DNA of 64,000 nucleotides from Prorocentrum cordatum (Eukaryota > Sar > Dinophyceae > Prorocentrales > Prorocentraceae): positions 489,370 through 553,369 of the forward strand of contig CAUYUJ010000359.1 in assembly GCA_963575745.1 (NCBI GenBank). The letters are read 5' to 3'. The notes below the pieces were generated by a model. The model ran no database searches, was not told the DNA's origin, and saw only the letters and a list, made by a program, of their open reading frames with translations. This document shows, one piece after another, positions 27,081 to 36,285 of this stretch (its first letter is position 1; each line of letters begins with the position of its first letter). The translations under genes and the position numbers were made by a program.

Positions 27081-28057
27081 GCCCGCGTCGGGGACGCGCT
27101 CAAACGGGTCAAAACTATCCCAGGCTAGCCTTGGCCACGTCGCAAGCCGGGGCTGGCCCCGAACAAAACCTGAAAGGTGTCTTTAGAAACCCCCTACTAG
27201 GGAGTAGCTAATCATTTGTTCGGCGGCCTTATTGAAGGACTTGGGTCCCACCAATAGGGGGTAACAAATTATTTGTGATCCGCGGCACCCGCCGCGCAAC
27301 GACGAGGAGGAGGTTGTAGGACCAGTCCTATTCACCGCCGAGGGAAAAGGGAGGGGGGACCAAAACTAAAGACCTTTAGCGGTTACCTTCCAAATCTGGG
27401 TCAGCGGAGGGCGTGCCTGCCACGCCCGGGTCGGCCAGAGGTCATTGGCTGACCCCCGCCAGCGCGGACCCCCATCGCGTGCGCCCCGACCACGCCGTCA
27501 GGGCCAACCCCCGCTATCTGCGCCCCGGCACCGCCGTGCGCTCCCCCCCTCCCTGTCTTCCGCGGGCGGGGCGGGCCGGGGGGGGGGTTGTGTCCTGAAG
27601 GCGAACCAGCGGCGCGAAGCTGGAGTAGTGGCGCTCTCCGCAGGAGCCGTCCTCATAGGCCTGGCGAGAGATGGGCTTTCTGCTCGCCTCCTGCTCCTCC
27701 GCCTTCCCCTCTCTCGAGCATTCTTCATCACGGCTCCTCCGTGGGGAAGGTGTAATACGCATTCCCCAGAGGCCCTCAGGTGTGCGGGTGTATGCGAAGG
27801 GGGATGGAGGAAAACTGGGGGAGGTGAGGGACGAGGAGAAGCGCACTGGGCAGCGAAAGTTGCGACCTAAAGTTATGGGAATGGAGATATAGTGCACGCA
27901 AGGGCTAAGAGCGACCATCCGCAGGAAGATCATCCCTCTGGGGACGATGAGGGAGGAGGATGGGAAGGACGGGGAGGGAGAAGGAAGGAGGGAGAAGCGA
28001 TGAGGAGGAGCGAGGAGGATTAGGAGAGAGGTGGATGGGAAAGGAGGTGGAAGAAGA
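27081..28057. other. low-copy spacer after the satellite, no supported gene
   Basis: GC-rich, apparently low-copy sequence. It contains an A/T-richer patch (27,175-27,290) with two similar taatcatttgt/aaattatttgtg blocks. The minus strand has open frames across 27,500-27,900 that could include exon sequence downstream of the candidate exon at 28.2 kb. Their composition is not distinctive enough to call. Confidence 0.4.
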
Positions 28058-28063
28058 CAATGA

Positions 28064-28099
<36 letters not shown>

Positions 28100-28140
28100 C
28101 AACGGCGATGGCGACGGCGGCGGCGACGACGACGGCGACG
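28058..28140. repeat. GAC trinucleotide tract
   Basis: Mostly perfect gac repeats, degenerating to gac/ggc mixtures at the right. On the minus strand the tract abuts the 3' side of the candidate exon at 28,140-28,229, so it may lie at the start of an intron or encode a Ser/Val-rich run. Confidence 0.9.
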
Positions 28141-28229
28141 AGCTGGCCGCCACCACCACGTGCGGAAGCACCGAGTACACAAAGTGCAGCTGGCCGTGGG
28201 CCTCGAAGGGGATCCAGTTCTTCTCCGCC
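28140..28229 (-). CDS. possible exon with an EKNW...FVYS...PHVV motif
   Basis: On the minus strand a good splice acceptor, a C/G-rich stretch ending gcccag, precedes about 30 codons that look conserved: AEKNWIPFEAHG followed by QLHFVYSVLPHVVVA. From memory, an E-K-N-W-x-P-F ... YS ... PH pattern occurs in beta-propeller glycosidase-like and glycan-related proteins. I treat this as a weak lead, not an identification. The exon then runs into a GAC/GTC tract, so its donor cannot be placed. No neighbouring exon was recognised. The upstream sequence is a dispersed repeat (28,262-28,440), which suits an intron. The alternative is a chance open frame in GC-rich DNA. Confidence 0.4.
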
Positions 28230-28261
28230 CTGGGCGCCGCGCGCGCGCGAGGAGACAGGGG

Positions 28262-28440
28262 CTCAAGGACATGCGAGGAAATACACACAAAGCCCAGGAT
28301 CCCCCTGCTCTGCAATATTTTCTGGGTTTTCGTCTTCCCCCCACCTCCCATACTTTCCCATGTTTTCCTGGGAATCGGCGATTCATTGTGTCTATGTGTT
28401 CTTTCTCCCCTCCTGAGAGGACGGGGCTCCATTCCCTCCG
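28262..28440 (+). repeat. dispersed repeat shared with 62,415-62,580
   Basis: Contains cacaaagcccaggatccc, a pyrimidine-rich stretch with ttttcctgggaatc and a tgtgtctatgtgttc end. The same order of blocks occurs at 62,415-62,580 with substitutions. It is non-coding and of unknown type. Confidence 0.65.
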
Positions 28441-28449
28441 GCCTCCTCC

Positions 28450-29060
28450 CTGCTCCGTCTTGCCTTCAAGGCCGTCTCGGGGGCCTCCTGTGCCGTCTGG
28501 GGGCCCCCTGGGGCCGCCTCGGTCCCTCAGGGCAATCTTCGGGAGCCTCTTGGGGCTGTTCTGAAGCGTTCTGGGGGCCTAATTTGGCTGTCTTGGGGCC
28601 CTCGAGGGCTGCCTGGAGCCACTCTAGGGGCCCACCTGGACCGTCTTGGGGCCGTCCTGGGCTCCTCTTGGGCCGTCCTGGGCTCGTCTTGGGGCCCTCT
28701 TGGGCCATCTTGGAGCGATCTCGGGTGCCTCTTCGGCCGTCGCGGTCGCTCTGAATACCGAGCAGCCGAAGATCCGAACATTGCAGCGAAACTTACGGAA
28801 AAGCCATCAAGGGGCCTCTTGGGAGTCGTCTTCGGGCCCCCGTGAGTCATCTGGGGAGCCCGTTGGGCCGTCGAATGCCCATCTTGGGCCATCTTGAGCC
28901 CATCGTGGCCGCCTCGGGGCGCTCGTCGGGCCCTTCTGAGGCCTCCTGAGGCTCTCTGGCCTCCTGAGGCTCTCCTGGGCCATCCTGGGGCCACCTGGGG
29001 CCCTCCTGGGGCACTCCGGACACAGGCTTCTGGGGCGCTCTGGACACGGCGCTCTTGTCA
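28450..29060. repeat. degenerate G-rich repeat, block 1
   Basis: Short imperfect units built on cttggggcc and cttgggccgtc, with variable spacing of roughly 12-33 bp. They read through as Pro/Arg/Gly-rich open frames on the minus strand, which I regard as by-products of the repeat. The block recurs at 30,080-30,660, 31,130-33,440 and faintly at 40,110-40,270. Confidence 0.75.
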
Positions 29061-29094
29061 GGTCATTTGTCTTTGTATATAGGTACTCATTAGA

Positions 29095-29330
29095 TGGACT
29101 TCGTAAGGATCTCTCTCTATACATATATATGGATCGATATCTATCTATATGACCGGTTTGTATATATGTATACAGTATCGATATACACATGTATATATAT
29201 ATATATATATAAGTATATCTATACACACATCTAGTCATATTTATATATGGATAGAGAGAGAGGCGCGGCTATATTTATATACACCCACACACATCTACAC
29301 AAAACACATACATGTTTATGTATCATCGCG
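29095..29330. repeat. AT-rich simple repeat (TA/GATA-like)
   Basis: Low-complexity tatata and tatc/gata mixtures, ending in acacac. There is no gene here. It ends at a CG-rich hairpin. Confidence 0.85.
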
Positions 29331-29357
29331 CGCGCTTCGCGCGCTCAAGTTCTAGCT
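29330..29357. other. cgcgcg-ctt-cgcgcg hairpin, copy 1
   Basis: catcgcgcgcgcttcgcg is followed by cgctcaagttctagc. The alternating CG arms pair around a short loop. It is a diverged copy of the more complete hairpin at 30,744-30,784 and likewise lies next to an AT dinucleotide tract. Confidence 0.6.
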
Positions 29358-29361
29358 AGGC

Positions 29362-29925
29362 TTGATGGGCGAACTCATGGAAAATCATGTTTGTCGTGTC
29401 TTGAATCCAAGGACTCTCTTCGAGGCCCCGCGCAAGCCTCGGAACCGTGTAGGAAGGGATCTGCGGAAACGCAGAAATCATTACTTCCCATTCGGTTTTT
29501 TCCACGATTTGGGACCCTCAAAGGTTTCATGGGTTCGTCTCTGGGAGCTGAGGGAAGCCTTCATTGTGGTCTGTTGTGCAAGAGTGGTCAGGGGGGCGAA
29601 CTTAAAGCACAAGAATTGTTGGATTTCTATGTTTTTTGTTCAAGTTGCCGTGCCTGGGCTGTGGGTTAGAATTTTTCTGGATGCAAGCCACGGTCTATTT
29701 GGATGCCCCTCGGGGTCTCCGTGCAAAAATAAGCAGGCGGTGAGTTTGAAACAAGGAGTTCTACAATGCATGTTTTCAACTCATGAGATCATGAGATCTC
29801 GATTTCTACGGTGGTTTCAGGGGCAGCCAAAAGGACGCGAGGACGATCAAAGAGAGTGCCAAGACAGCGTCAGAGAGTTCAACAATACTCCCGAACAATA
29901 TTTGCGTGTGACCCCGAAGTCTTGA
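29362..29925 (+). CDS. unrecognised open frame, 187 codons
   Basis: A moderately AT-richer stretch that stays open for 187 codons from an ATG-like start. The translation is basic, with scattered aromatic and Cys residues and a hydrophobic patch near residues 65-75. I recognise no family, signal peptide or domain. The flanks are simple repeat and degenerate G-rich repeat. The frame may be a decayed gene, an exon or chance. A less diverged low-copy sequence would be expected if it were functional, and that cannot be judged from one copy. Confidence 0.2.
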   Translation: MMGELMENHVCRVLNPRTLFEAPRKPRNRVGRDLRKRRNHYFPFGFFHDLGPSKVSWVRLWELREAFIVVCCARVVRGANLKHKNCWISMFFVQVAVPGLWVRIFLDASHGLFGCPSGSPCKNKQAVSLKQGVLQCMFSTHEIMRSRFLRWFQGQPKGREDDQRECQDSVREFNNTPEQYLRVTPKS

Positions 29926-30079
29926 TGGGGCTCGAGAAAGAGGTTCGGGAGTAGGAGTCCCAACTTAAAAATAACCTCTGGAATTCCAGTTTTTTTGAAT
30001 TTCCTGTGTTTGAGCTTTGGAAGCGGGACAACGTGAGATGGCGAAACACGTAGGAAAAACAATGGAAATCAACGATCTT

Positions 30080-30660
30080 ACCCTCTTCGGGCTCTCTCGG
30101 GACGGCTCTCAAGCTCCCTTGGGCTGTTTAAGGGGGCCTCGTCGGAGGTTTTTGGGGGCCTCTCAAGGGTCTGGGGTGTGTTGGGGGTCCTGGAATCCTC
30201 TCGGAGGTCTCTGGAGGCCTCCTGCCCCCCCGCTCTTGGGCCCATCTTAGGCCTGTTCTTGGGTGGTCTGGAGCTGTCCTGGGCGCCCCTTCGGCAATCT
30301 TGGGGCCTTCTTGGCCCGTCTTGGGGCCGTCTTTAAGGACTCTTGGGCGGTCTTGGGGCGGTCTTGGGGGCCTCTTCGGCCGTCTGTGAGCGTTGGAAGC
30401 ATGAAATGGTGAGAAGGCCAAGAACATATGGAAAAACAATGCAAATCAACGCTCTCGGGAGGCCTCTCGGTCGGAGCTCTCTTGAGGTCTCTTGGAGGCC
30501 TCCTGGGAGCCTGGAGAGCCGCCCGAAGGCTATCTTGGGTTGCTTGGGAGCGTCTTGGGCCGATCTTTTACGTTCTGTGGTCTTATTGGGGTCGTCTTGG
30601 GCTGTCCTTGGGCGTTTGGGGGGCTCCCCGGGAGGCCGGGAAGCGCGGTACCAGTAGCAT
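30080..30660. repeat. degenerate G-rich repeat, block 2
   Basis: Same cttggggcc type as at 28.5-29.1 kb. It includes two copies of a unique-looking joint (near 30,005-30,090 and 30,382-30,450) with tgagatggcg/tgagaaggcc and gaaaaacaatg, which suggests longer units of several hundred bp. Confidence 0.7.
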
Positions 30661-30743
30661 TACGCAGATGCCACGGGGAGGTGTGGGACCCCCGGGGGGA
30701 GCGTATATTTCATATTATATGTGTGTGTATATATATATATATA

Positions 30744-30784
30744 CTAGAACCATCGCGCGCGCTTCGCGCGCGCTCAGGTTCTAG
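30744..30784. other. cgcgcg-ctt-cgcgcg hairpin, copy 2
   Basis: An outer stem CTAGAACC/GGTTCTAG encloses an inner stem of alternating C and G around a ctt loop, with a few unpaired bases between them. It directly follows a TA dinucleotide run. The same CG arms and the gttctag end occur at 29,330-29,357. Confidence 0.75.
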
Positions 30785-30843
30785 CAGGCCCCAGACCTTG
30801 ACGAATTCATTGCTAAACGGGGCGGAGGCCGTATGAATCGGGT

Positions 30844-30863
30844 TCCCAGAAGGCCTTCTGGGA
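30844..30863. other. palindrome of the catgttcccgga family, copy 1
   Basis: TCCCAGAAGGCCTTCTGGGA is a perfect 20-nt palindrome. By position and core it belongs with the larger palindromes listed between 31.1 and 33.0 kb. Confidence 0.75.
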
Positions 30864-30901
30864 GCATGGGTTTGGGGGCGTCTTGGGGAGCCTGTTGGGG
30901 C

Positions 30902-31008
30902 GTGCCGTCGTCGTCGTCGTCATCGTAATGTCGACGTTGCCTATTGGGGCGCGCCCTCGTCTTCGTCGTCGTCTTCGTCATTTCGTCGTTGTCGTCGTCG
31001 GTTCAAGA
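30902..31008. repeat. GTC trinucleotide tract
   Basis: Interrupted gtc/ttc repeats of about 105 bp. No gene is assigned. Confidence 0.8.
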
Positions 31009-31151
31009 GGGCGCTCGGGGCAACTTTGTGCGAAACGATCTGCGGAAGGCCGCGAGAAGGCGATCAGTCATGTTCCCAATCAACTTCCCAAACAGCTCTC
31101 CTGTAGCATGATGGTACTTCGAAGCATCCGGAGACTCGCGGGCCCATGATG

Positions 31152-31188
31152 AACCATGTCCCTGGAAGGCTTTCTGGGGACATGGTTT
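31152..31188. other. palindrome, copy 2
   Basis: aaccatgtccctggaagg pairs with ctttctggggacatggtt with few mismatches. A half-site lies at 31,253-31,282. Confidence 0.7.
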
Positions 31189-31905
31189 GTTGGGGTGTGT
31201 TGGGGGTCTCTTGGGCGTTCCCTGGGGGCCCAATGGGGGCCTCCGGGAACTCTCGGGCCCATGATGAACCATGTCCCCGGGTGTGTTGGGGGGCCTCTTG
31301 GGCGTGGGAGCCCCTTGGGGGTCTCTTGGGGCTTCCTGTAGGCCTCTTGGGCGCCTCACGGGGCTTCGTGGAAGCCTCTTGGTGGCCTCCTGGGGCCTAC
31401 AGACATCGAAATTTCGGTTGGCGGTCCCTCTCTGGGCCCTCTCTTGGGGAGCTCTTGGGGCACAGTTGGGTTGTCTGGGGAGCCTCCTGGGCCGTCTTGG
31501 CGCCCACTTCCGGGCCTCGTGGCCTGTCTTGGAGCGATCTGAAGGGCCTCCGAGCAAGGCCGTGAGGGAGCGCTGGGAAGCGGGGGAAGCGAGAACGCCT
31601 AAATCCTTCAAGAACCATCCGAAAATTAGTGAATCTTGCCTCCCAGGGCCCTCTTGGGGAGCCTCTTGAGTCCGTCCTGGAGCGTGTTGGAGTCCTCGTC
31701 GGCCGTCTTGAGGGCATCTTGGGCGTCTTCGGGGCCTCGTGGGACCGGCTTGGGCACTCTCGGGACCCCCTTAGCCTGTCGTGGCCTGCTTCGGGGCGGG
31801 CTCGGGCAGCCTCGGGAGCTCTGGACCCCCCCCCCCGCAACCCCCAGTGGGCACCGATGAGGGGAACAGGCAGCGGCCCGCCCCGGGGCCTACTCCGAGA
31901 TAGAG

Positions 31906-31941
31906 AATCATGTTCCCGGGAAGCTTTCCGGGAGACTGATT
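31906..31941. other. palindrome, copy 3
   Basis: aatcatgttcccgggaag pairs imperfectly with ctttccgggagactgatt. Confidence 0.7.
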
Positions 31942-32051
31942 TGTTCGGCTCTCTAAAAGGGGGGCCTCTGGGGGCTTACCGAGGGGCGCCTTTTGGCCTT
32001 GTCGGCAAGCCTATTGGAGACATGGTTGGGGCGGTGGGCAGAAGCCCAAGG

Positions 32052-32088
32052 AATCATGCTCCCGGAAAGCTATCTGGGAAATACGATT
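32052..32088. other. palindrome, copy 4
   Basis: aatcatgctcccggaaag pairs imperfectly with ctatctgggaaatacgatt. Confidence 0.65.
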
Positions 32089-32608
32089 TACCGAATTGTC
32101 TTGGGAGCCCGTAGGGGGCTTCCCTGGGGGCCTATTGGAGCTTCTGGGGGGCATCTTGGGAGCCTCACGGGGCTTCTTGGGAGCCTCTTGATGGCCTCCG
32201 GGGGCGTCCTGGAAGCCTCTCAGGCCGGAGACCTTGAAATGTCGCGCTCTTCGGGCCCTCTTGGGTCGCTCCTGGGGCTCTCTTGGGGCGCTCTCGAGGC
32301 CCTCTTGACTTATCTGGGGGGCCTCCTGGGCCGTCTCTGGGCTTTCTTGGGAGCCTCTTCGACCGTCTTGGAGCGATCTGAAGGGCCTCTGACGCGGTAC
32401 AGGACCGTGGGGAGGCGGAACATGGGAGAGCGCAAGACTGCTTCAAAAACCATTGGAAAATACATGATGTTCGGCTTCTAGGGCCCTTTGGAGGGGCCTC
32501 TGGAGGCGCTCTTGGGGCGTTTTGGCGGCGTCGTCGGTCGTCCTGAGGCCATCTTCGGCGTGTCCAGGGCCTCTGGGGGCTGTCTTTGGGCGTCCTGAGA
32601 ACCCAGGT

Positions 32609-32642
32609 ATCATGTTCCTGGAGAGGCTTCCGGGAACATGAT
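32609..32642. other. palindrome, copy 5
   Basis: atcatgttcctggagag pairs with gcttccgggaacatgat. It is followed by ttcgggcc and the next G-rich unit. Confidence 0.8.
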
Positions 32643-32961
32643 TTCGGGCCTCCTGGAGGCCGTCAGAGCCGTCTTGGGAGGTTCCGTGAGCCCCACAGAA
32701 CGACCCTTGTGGGCCGTCTTGGGCCCTCTTGGGTTTCTCTTGGGCTGTCTCGGGGCTCCTCAAACGCGTCTGGGGCACTGCGAAGACGGAGCAAGCGAGT
32801 ATGCTGAACATGTATGTTTTACGAAGAAGGAATGGGCCGATTTTGCCTCTTGAAGGCCCTCATGGGGGCCCTCGCCGGCCATCTTCAAGCCATCTCGGGC
32901 CCTCTTGGGGCCTCGCTGAGGCTGTCATGTGGGCCTCTTGGGCGTCCTCGGAACCCGGAAG

Positions 32962-32993
32962 TCATGTTCCCGGAGAAGCTTCCGGGAACATGA
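32962..32993. other. palindrome, copy 6
   Basis: tcatgttcccggagaa pairs with gcttccgggaacatga. This is the cleanest longer copy. It lies 353 bp from copy 5, in the same position of the longer repeat unit. Confidence 0.85.
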
Positions 32994-33450
32994 TTTCGAA
33001 CGGGGCCCTCTTGGGCCTCCCTGAGGCTGTCTTGGGGGCCTCCTGGGCCGGCTTCGCGAAGGCCTCTTGGGCCGTCTTGGGGGGTTCTGTGAGCCCCACA
33101 GGCCGACCCTTTGGGCAGTCCGGGGCCCTCTTGGGTCTCTCTTGGGCTGTGTTGGGGCTCCGCGAGGGCGTCTGGGGCACTTTGAAGACGAAGCCAGCGA
33201 GCATACCGAAAACGCACGTTTTACGAAGGGAAATGGGCCGATTTGTGCATCTTGAAGGCCCTCTTGGGGCCCTCACGGGTTCTCTTGGGGCGCTCTTGGG
33301 CGTCTTCGGGGCCTCTTCAGGCTTTCGTGACCACCTGTACGGCCCGCGTGGCCTGTCGTGGGCAATTTGGAAGCGGCCCGGGGCAGTCCCGGGGGTCTGT
33401 GACTCCCCAAAGGTTCGGGGGGCAGCCATGGGGGATGGCGGCACCGATTT

Positions 33451-33452
<2 letters not shown>

Positions 33453-33491
<39 letters not shown>
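33453..33491. repeat. poly-C run of 39 bases
   Basis: An uninterrupted C tract between the G-rich repeat and the tetranucleotide region. Its length is likely to vary between reads. It could form G-quadruplex or i-motif structures. Confidence 0.95.
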
Positions 33492-33492
<1 letters not shown>

Positions 33493-33494
33493 AC

Positions 33495-34056
33495 CTACTC
33501 AGATATATGATATATGTATAGATAGATAGATAGATAGATAGATATGTAGATATATATAGATATATAGATATATATACATATATATATATACATATAGATA
33601 GATCGATATATATATATATATACATATATATAGATAGGTATATACATAGATAGTTAGATATATAGATATGTGTATATATACATAGGCATAAACATACATT
33701 TAGATATACAATTCTGTGTGTATACATATGTATGTATGTATGTACATGTATGTCTGTCTGTCTGTCTGTCTGTCTGTATGTCTGTCTGTCTGTCTGATTG
33801 TATGTCTGTATGTATGCATGCATGCATGTATGTATGTAGTATATATGTAACTATGTATGTGTGTATGTGTGCATGTATGTATGTATGTACGTACGTATGT
33901 ACGTATGTACGTATGTACGTATGCACGTATGCATGTATGCATGTATGCATACATGCATGTATGCATGTATGTATGTATGTATGTATGTCTGTCTGTCTGT
34001 CTGTCTGTATGTATGTCTGTATGTATGTATGTATGTATGTATGTATGTATGAGTAT
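33495..34056. repeat. tetranucleotide repeats (GATA, then TGTC/ATGT)
   Basis: gata-type repeats (33,515-33,710) grade into ctgt and then atgt repeats (33,730-34,055). Open frames rich in Tyr/Ile or Cys/Met/Val run through them and are not genes. Confidence 0.95.
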
Positions 34057-34374
34057 TTACACATACATATAAAACAACACCTATATATAGAGAGAGAAAC
34101 AACAAATACCCTAGCGGTGCGATCAGGAAGCGCCCGCCACGGAGCTTACACTACATGCGTTTCGAGGCGCGCAGAAGATGCTGCAGATGGTCATCTATTT
34201 CATCATCCTCGGAACCATCACCACCCCCACTGGGGCACGGCAAGTCGGCTCTTCCAACGTACTCCCTCCAGGTAGGGATGGGTGCCCCGAAACCCGAAGG
34301 AGACGGTACCCGCCCCCACCTCAGGGCGGGACGATTGCCCAACGGGGCAACGGATTCACCTGTGGGGGTGGGGA

Positions 34375-34618
34375 TTGTTTTCTTGAGCAAGGACCTACCG
34401 TCCAGGCATTCCCATAGGCCTACCACGACATGTTCTTTGAACTTGATGTCCGAATAGCGAAACCAAAATTCTCGTAACATAAACCCGACGTGATAAAACA
34501 TTACAGTCTCAGCCGGGCATGTTCTGAGAACATTTCGTGCAGACCACAAAAAGTTCTTAGAACATTCTTTGGTGGGCCTATACGCGAGCCAAACCGCTTC
34601 GGCACTGCTTGATTTTCC
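34375..34618. repeat. dispersed gttcttagaac-rich element, copy 2
   Basis: Counterpart of 178-432. Shared blocks are ttgagcaaggacctaccg, cctaccacgacatgttctt, agttcttagaacatt and cggcactgcttga. It lies upstream of the coiled-coil gene but, being dispersed, is probably not specific to it. Confidence 0.55.
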
Positions 34619-34795
34619 TCGTCCAATTTATCTCCTCTTCCGCATCAGAGCCGGTAGGGCGGCGGAGGCGCGGTCGCATCGGCGCCCAACAGGCGGCAGC
34701 GACAGGCTCACCCCCCAAACGGCGGAGCCGCGCGCCGAGGGACAGCCGCGCCAACAGGCTCGCGCGCCGGCGCGTGCCTGCAGAAGTGCACTACC

Positions 34796-34916
34796 AGAGG
34801 AGGAGGAGGAGGAGGAGGAGGAGGAGGAGGAGGAGGAGGACGAGAAGGAAACAGAGGGGGGCAGGAGGAGGAGGAGGAGGAGGAGGAGAAGGGCGAGGAG
34901 GAGGAGGAGGAGGACA
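34796..34916. repeat. GAG trinucleotide tract
   Basis: Polypurine gag repeats with one short interruption. No gene is assigned. Confidence 0.95.
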
Positions 34917-35109
34917 ACTGAAGAGCAGAGCGAGCCTGTGCGCGCGCGGGCGCGCGCGAAGACCCGTCCGGCGGCCATCGCGCCTTGGGCGACGCCCTGC
35001 GAGTGCACGCTTACGCGGCGCCTTGGGCGTGTACCAGACAAGCCCGGCGACTGCACGCTGAACGCGCGTGCTGGACTGGTGCACGGCTCGGCTGGCACTG
35101 CCCAGTCAC

Positions 35110-35228
35110 TCCTCCTCCTCCTCCTCCTCCTCCTCCTCCTCCTCCTCCTCCTCCTCCTCCTCCTCCTCCCCCCGTCGTCCTCCTCCTCCTCCTCCTCCTC
35201 CTCCTCCTCCTCCTCCTCCTCCTCCTCC
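35110..35228. repeat. CTC trinucleotide tract ending at the spliced-leader relic
   Basis: ctc repeats of about 119 bp with one cccccgtcgt interruption. The pyrimidine tract stops one base before the spliced-leader-like sequence. In trans-splicing genomes a pyrimidine tract before an AG marks an acceptor. Confidence 0.95.
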
Positions 35229-35249
35229 CCGTAGCCATTTGGGCTCAAG
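35229..35249 (+). promoter_or_regulatory. relic dinoflagellate spliced-leader sequence
   Basis: ccgtagccattt followed by gggctcaag matches the 21-nt invariant part of the dinoflagellate spliced leader (ccgtagccattt then tggctcaag) at 20 of 21 positions; the thirteenth base is G instead of T. Assuming equal base frequencies, fewer than one in 100,000 windows of this size would contain such a match by chance. The first ATG downstream is at 35,321, in a gene that shows no clear intron. Spliced-leader relics in dinoflagellate genes are explained by reverse transcription and re-integration of trans-spliced mRNA. This is therefore probably the old 5' end of a retrocopied transcript. Confidence 0.85.
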
Positions 35250-35320
35250 CGGAGGCGCTCCCTGGAGCGCCGTAGCCGCGCCGTGCCCCGCGGGCGCGTG
35301 CGGCCAGCACCGGCGGTGCG

Positions 35321-36225
35321 ATGGGACGCGGCGGGCGTGGCGGCCTTTCGGTGCGCCATGGCACCGCGCTCGTCACGGGCGCCACGGGCGCCTCCGTCGG
35401 CGAGGCCGCCGAGCTCCTGCTGCGAGTGCAGGCAGGGAGCGCAGCGGCGGCGGAGGCGCCAGCCGCAGGCGCGGCGAGGGAAGCGGCGGCGGCAGCATCC
35501 AGCCGCTCGGCCCTCGGAGACCGCACGCAGGCACTGCTGGGAGCGGCAGCGGAGTTGGTGGCCTCGCTCGGGTCGCCTACGCTGGCCGCAGGGCTTGGAG
35601 CGGTCCGCACCCGTGGGCCACGGGTCCCGTCGGCCCTCGAGAGGAGCTGCAGGACGCTCGACGGGGCAGCGGCCTTCCTTCGCCTCCTCGAGAGGCGGAG
35701 GCTGTGGTCGCCAGCCTTCGGCGCTGGCTGACGGACGGAGCCGAGCCCAGGGCAGGCCCGCAGGCGGCATATGAAGAAGACGTGCTCGGCGGCTATGACA
35801 TGATCAAGGCCGGCCCCAAGCACCTGGTGGAGCTCGGCACGCAGGTGGAGTCTGACGAGCTGGAGCCCAAGGAGGCCGAGGGCAAGCTTGAGCGGAAGTC
35901 CAACCTGATGGAGCTGCTGGGCGAGCAGGTGCTGGAGCTGCAGGCCGCCAGGGAGGAGCACAAGCAGCACATGGAGAACATGCGCAGGGAGCAGGAGCAG
36001 CTGGTGCAGCAGCTGAACCACGAGGAGAACAAGTACAACGAGTCCGCGAAGCGCAACCAGCAGGTGGAGCTCGAGGTGCAGCATCTCGCGCACACGGTGG
36101 CGGAGCAGCGGGAGCAGATCGCGCAGCTCGAGAAGGCCCTGCAGGAGCACGAGATCGCCTCGCTCGCGGCGGTCCCCGCCTTCCCCGTCCTGCACATCGA
36201 CGAGGAGGGCCAGTCGCGCAACGTC

Positions 36226-36285
<60 letters not shown>

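Larger units (their letters stand above)
31130..33440. repeat. degenerate G-rich repeat, block 3, with longer-period units
   Basis: Continuous cttggggcc/cttgggccgtc-type sequence. A longer unit of about 350-400 bp is visible towards the right: gcgtctggggcact, then a tttacgaag block, then cttgaaggccct, at about 32,768-32,865 and 33,172-33,265. Each long unit carries a palindrome (see 32,609 and 32,962). Long minus-strand frames rich in Pro and Arg follow from the repeat and are not called. Confidence 0.75.

Noticed and set aside
28466-33440. Pro/Arg/Gly-rich minus-strand open frames resembling low-complexity proteins
   Set aside because: They coincide with degenerate G-rich repeats and change frame with unit length.
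33495-34105. Tyr/Ile-, Thr/His- and Cys/Met-rich open frames
   Set aside because: Products of GATA, TGTC and ATGT tetranucleotide repeats.
34178-34290. Signal-peptide-like start (MLQMVIYFIILGT) followed by a gtaggg donor
   Set aside because: Short, next to a dispersed element, with no partner exon and no GC-ending codon bias.
35270-35277. A second spliced-leader start (ccgtagcc) just downstream of the relic
   Set aside because: Only 8 bases, in the wrong order for a tandem relic, and easily chance in GC-rich DNA.
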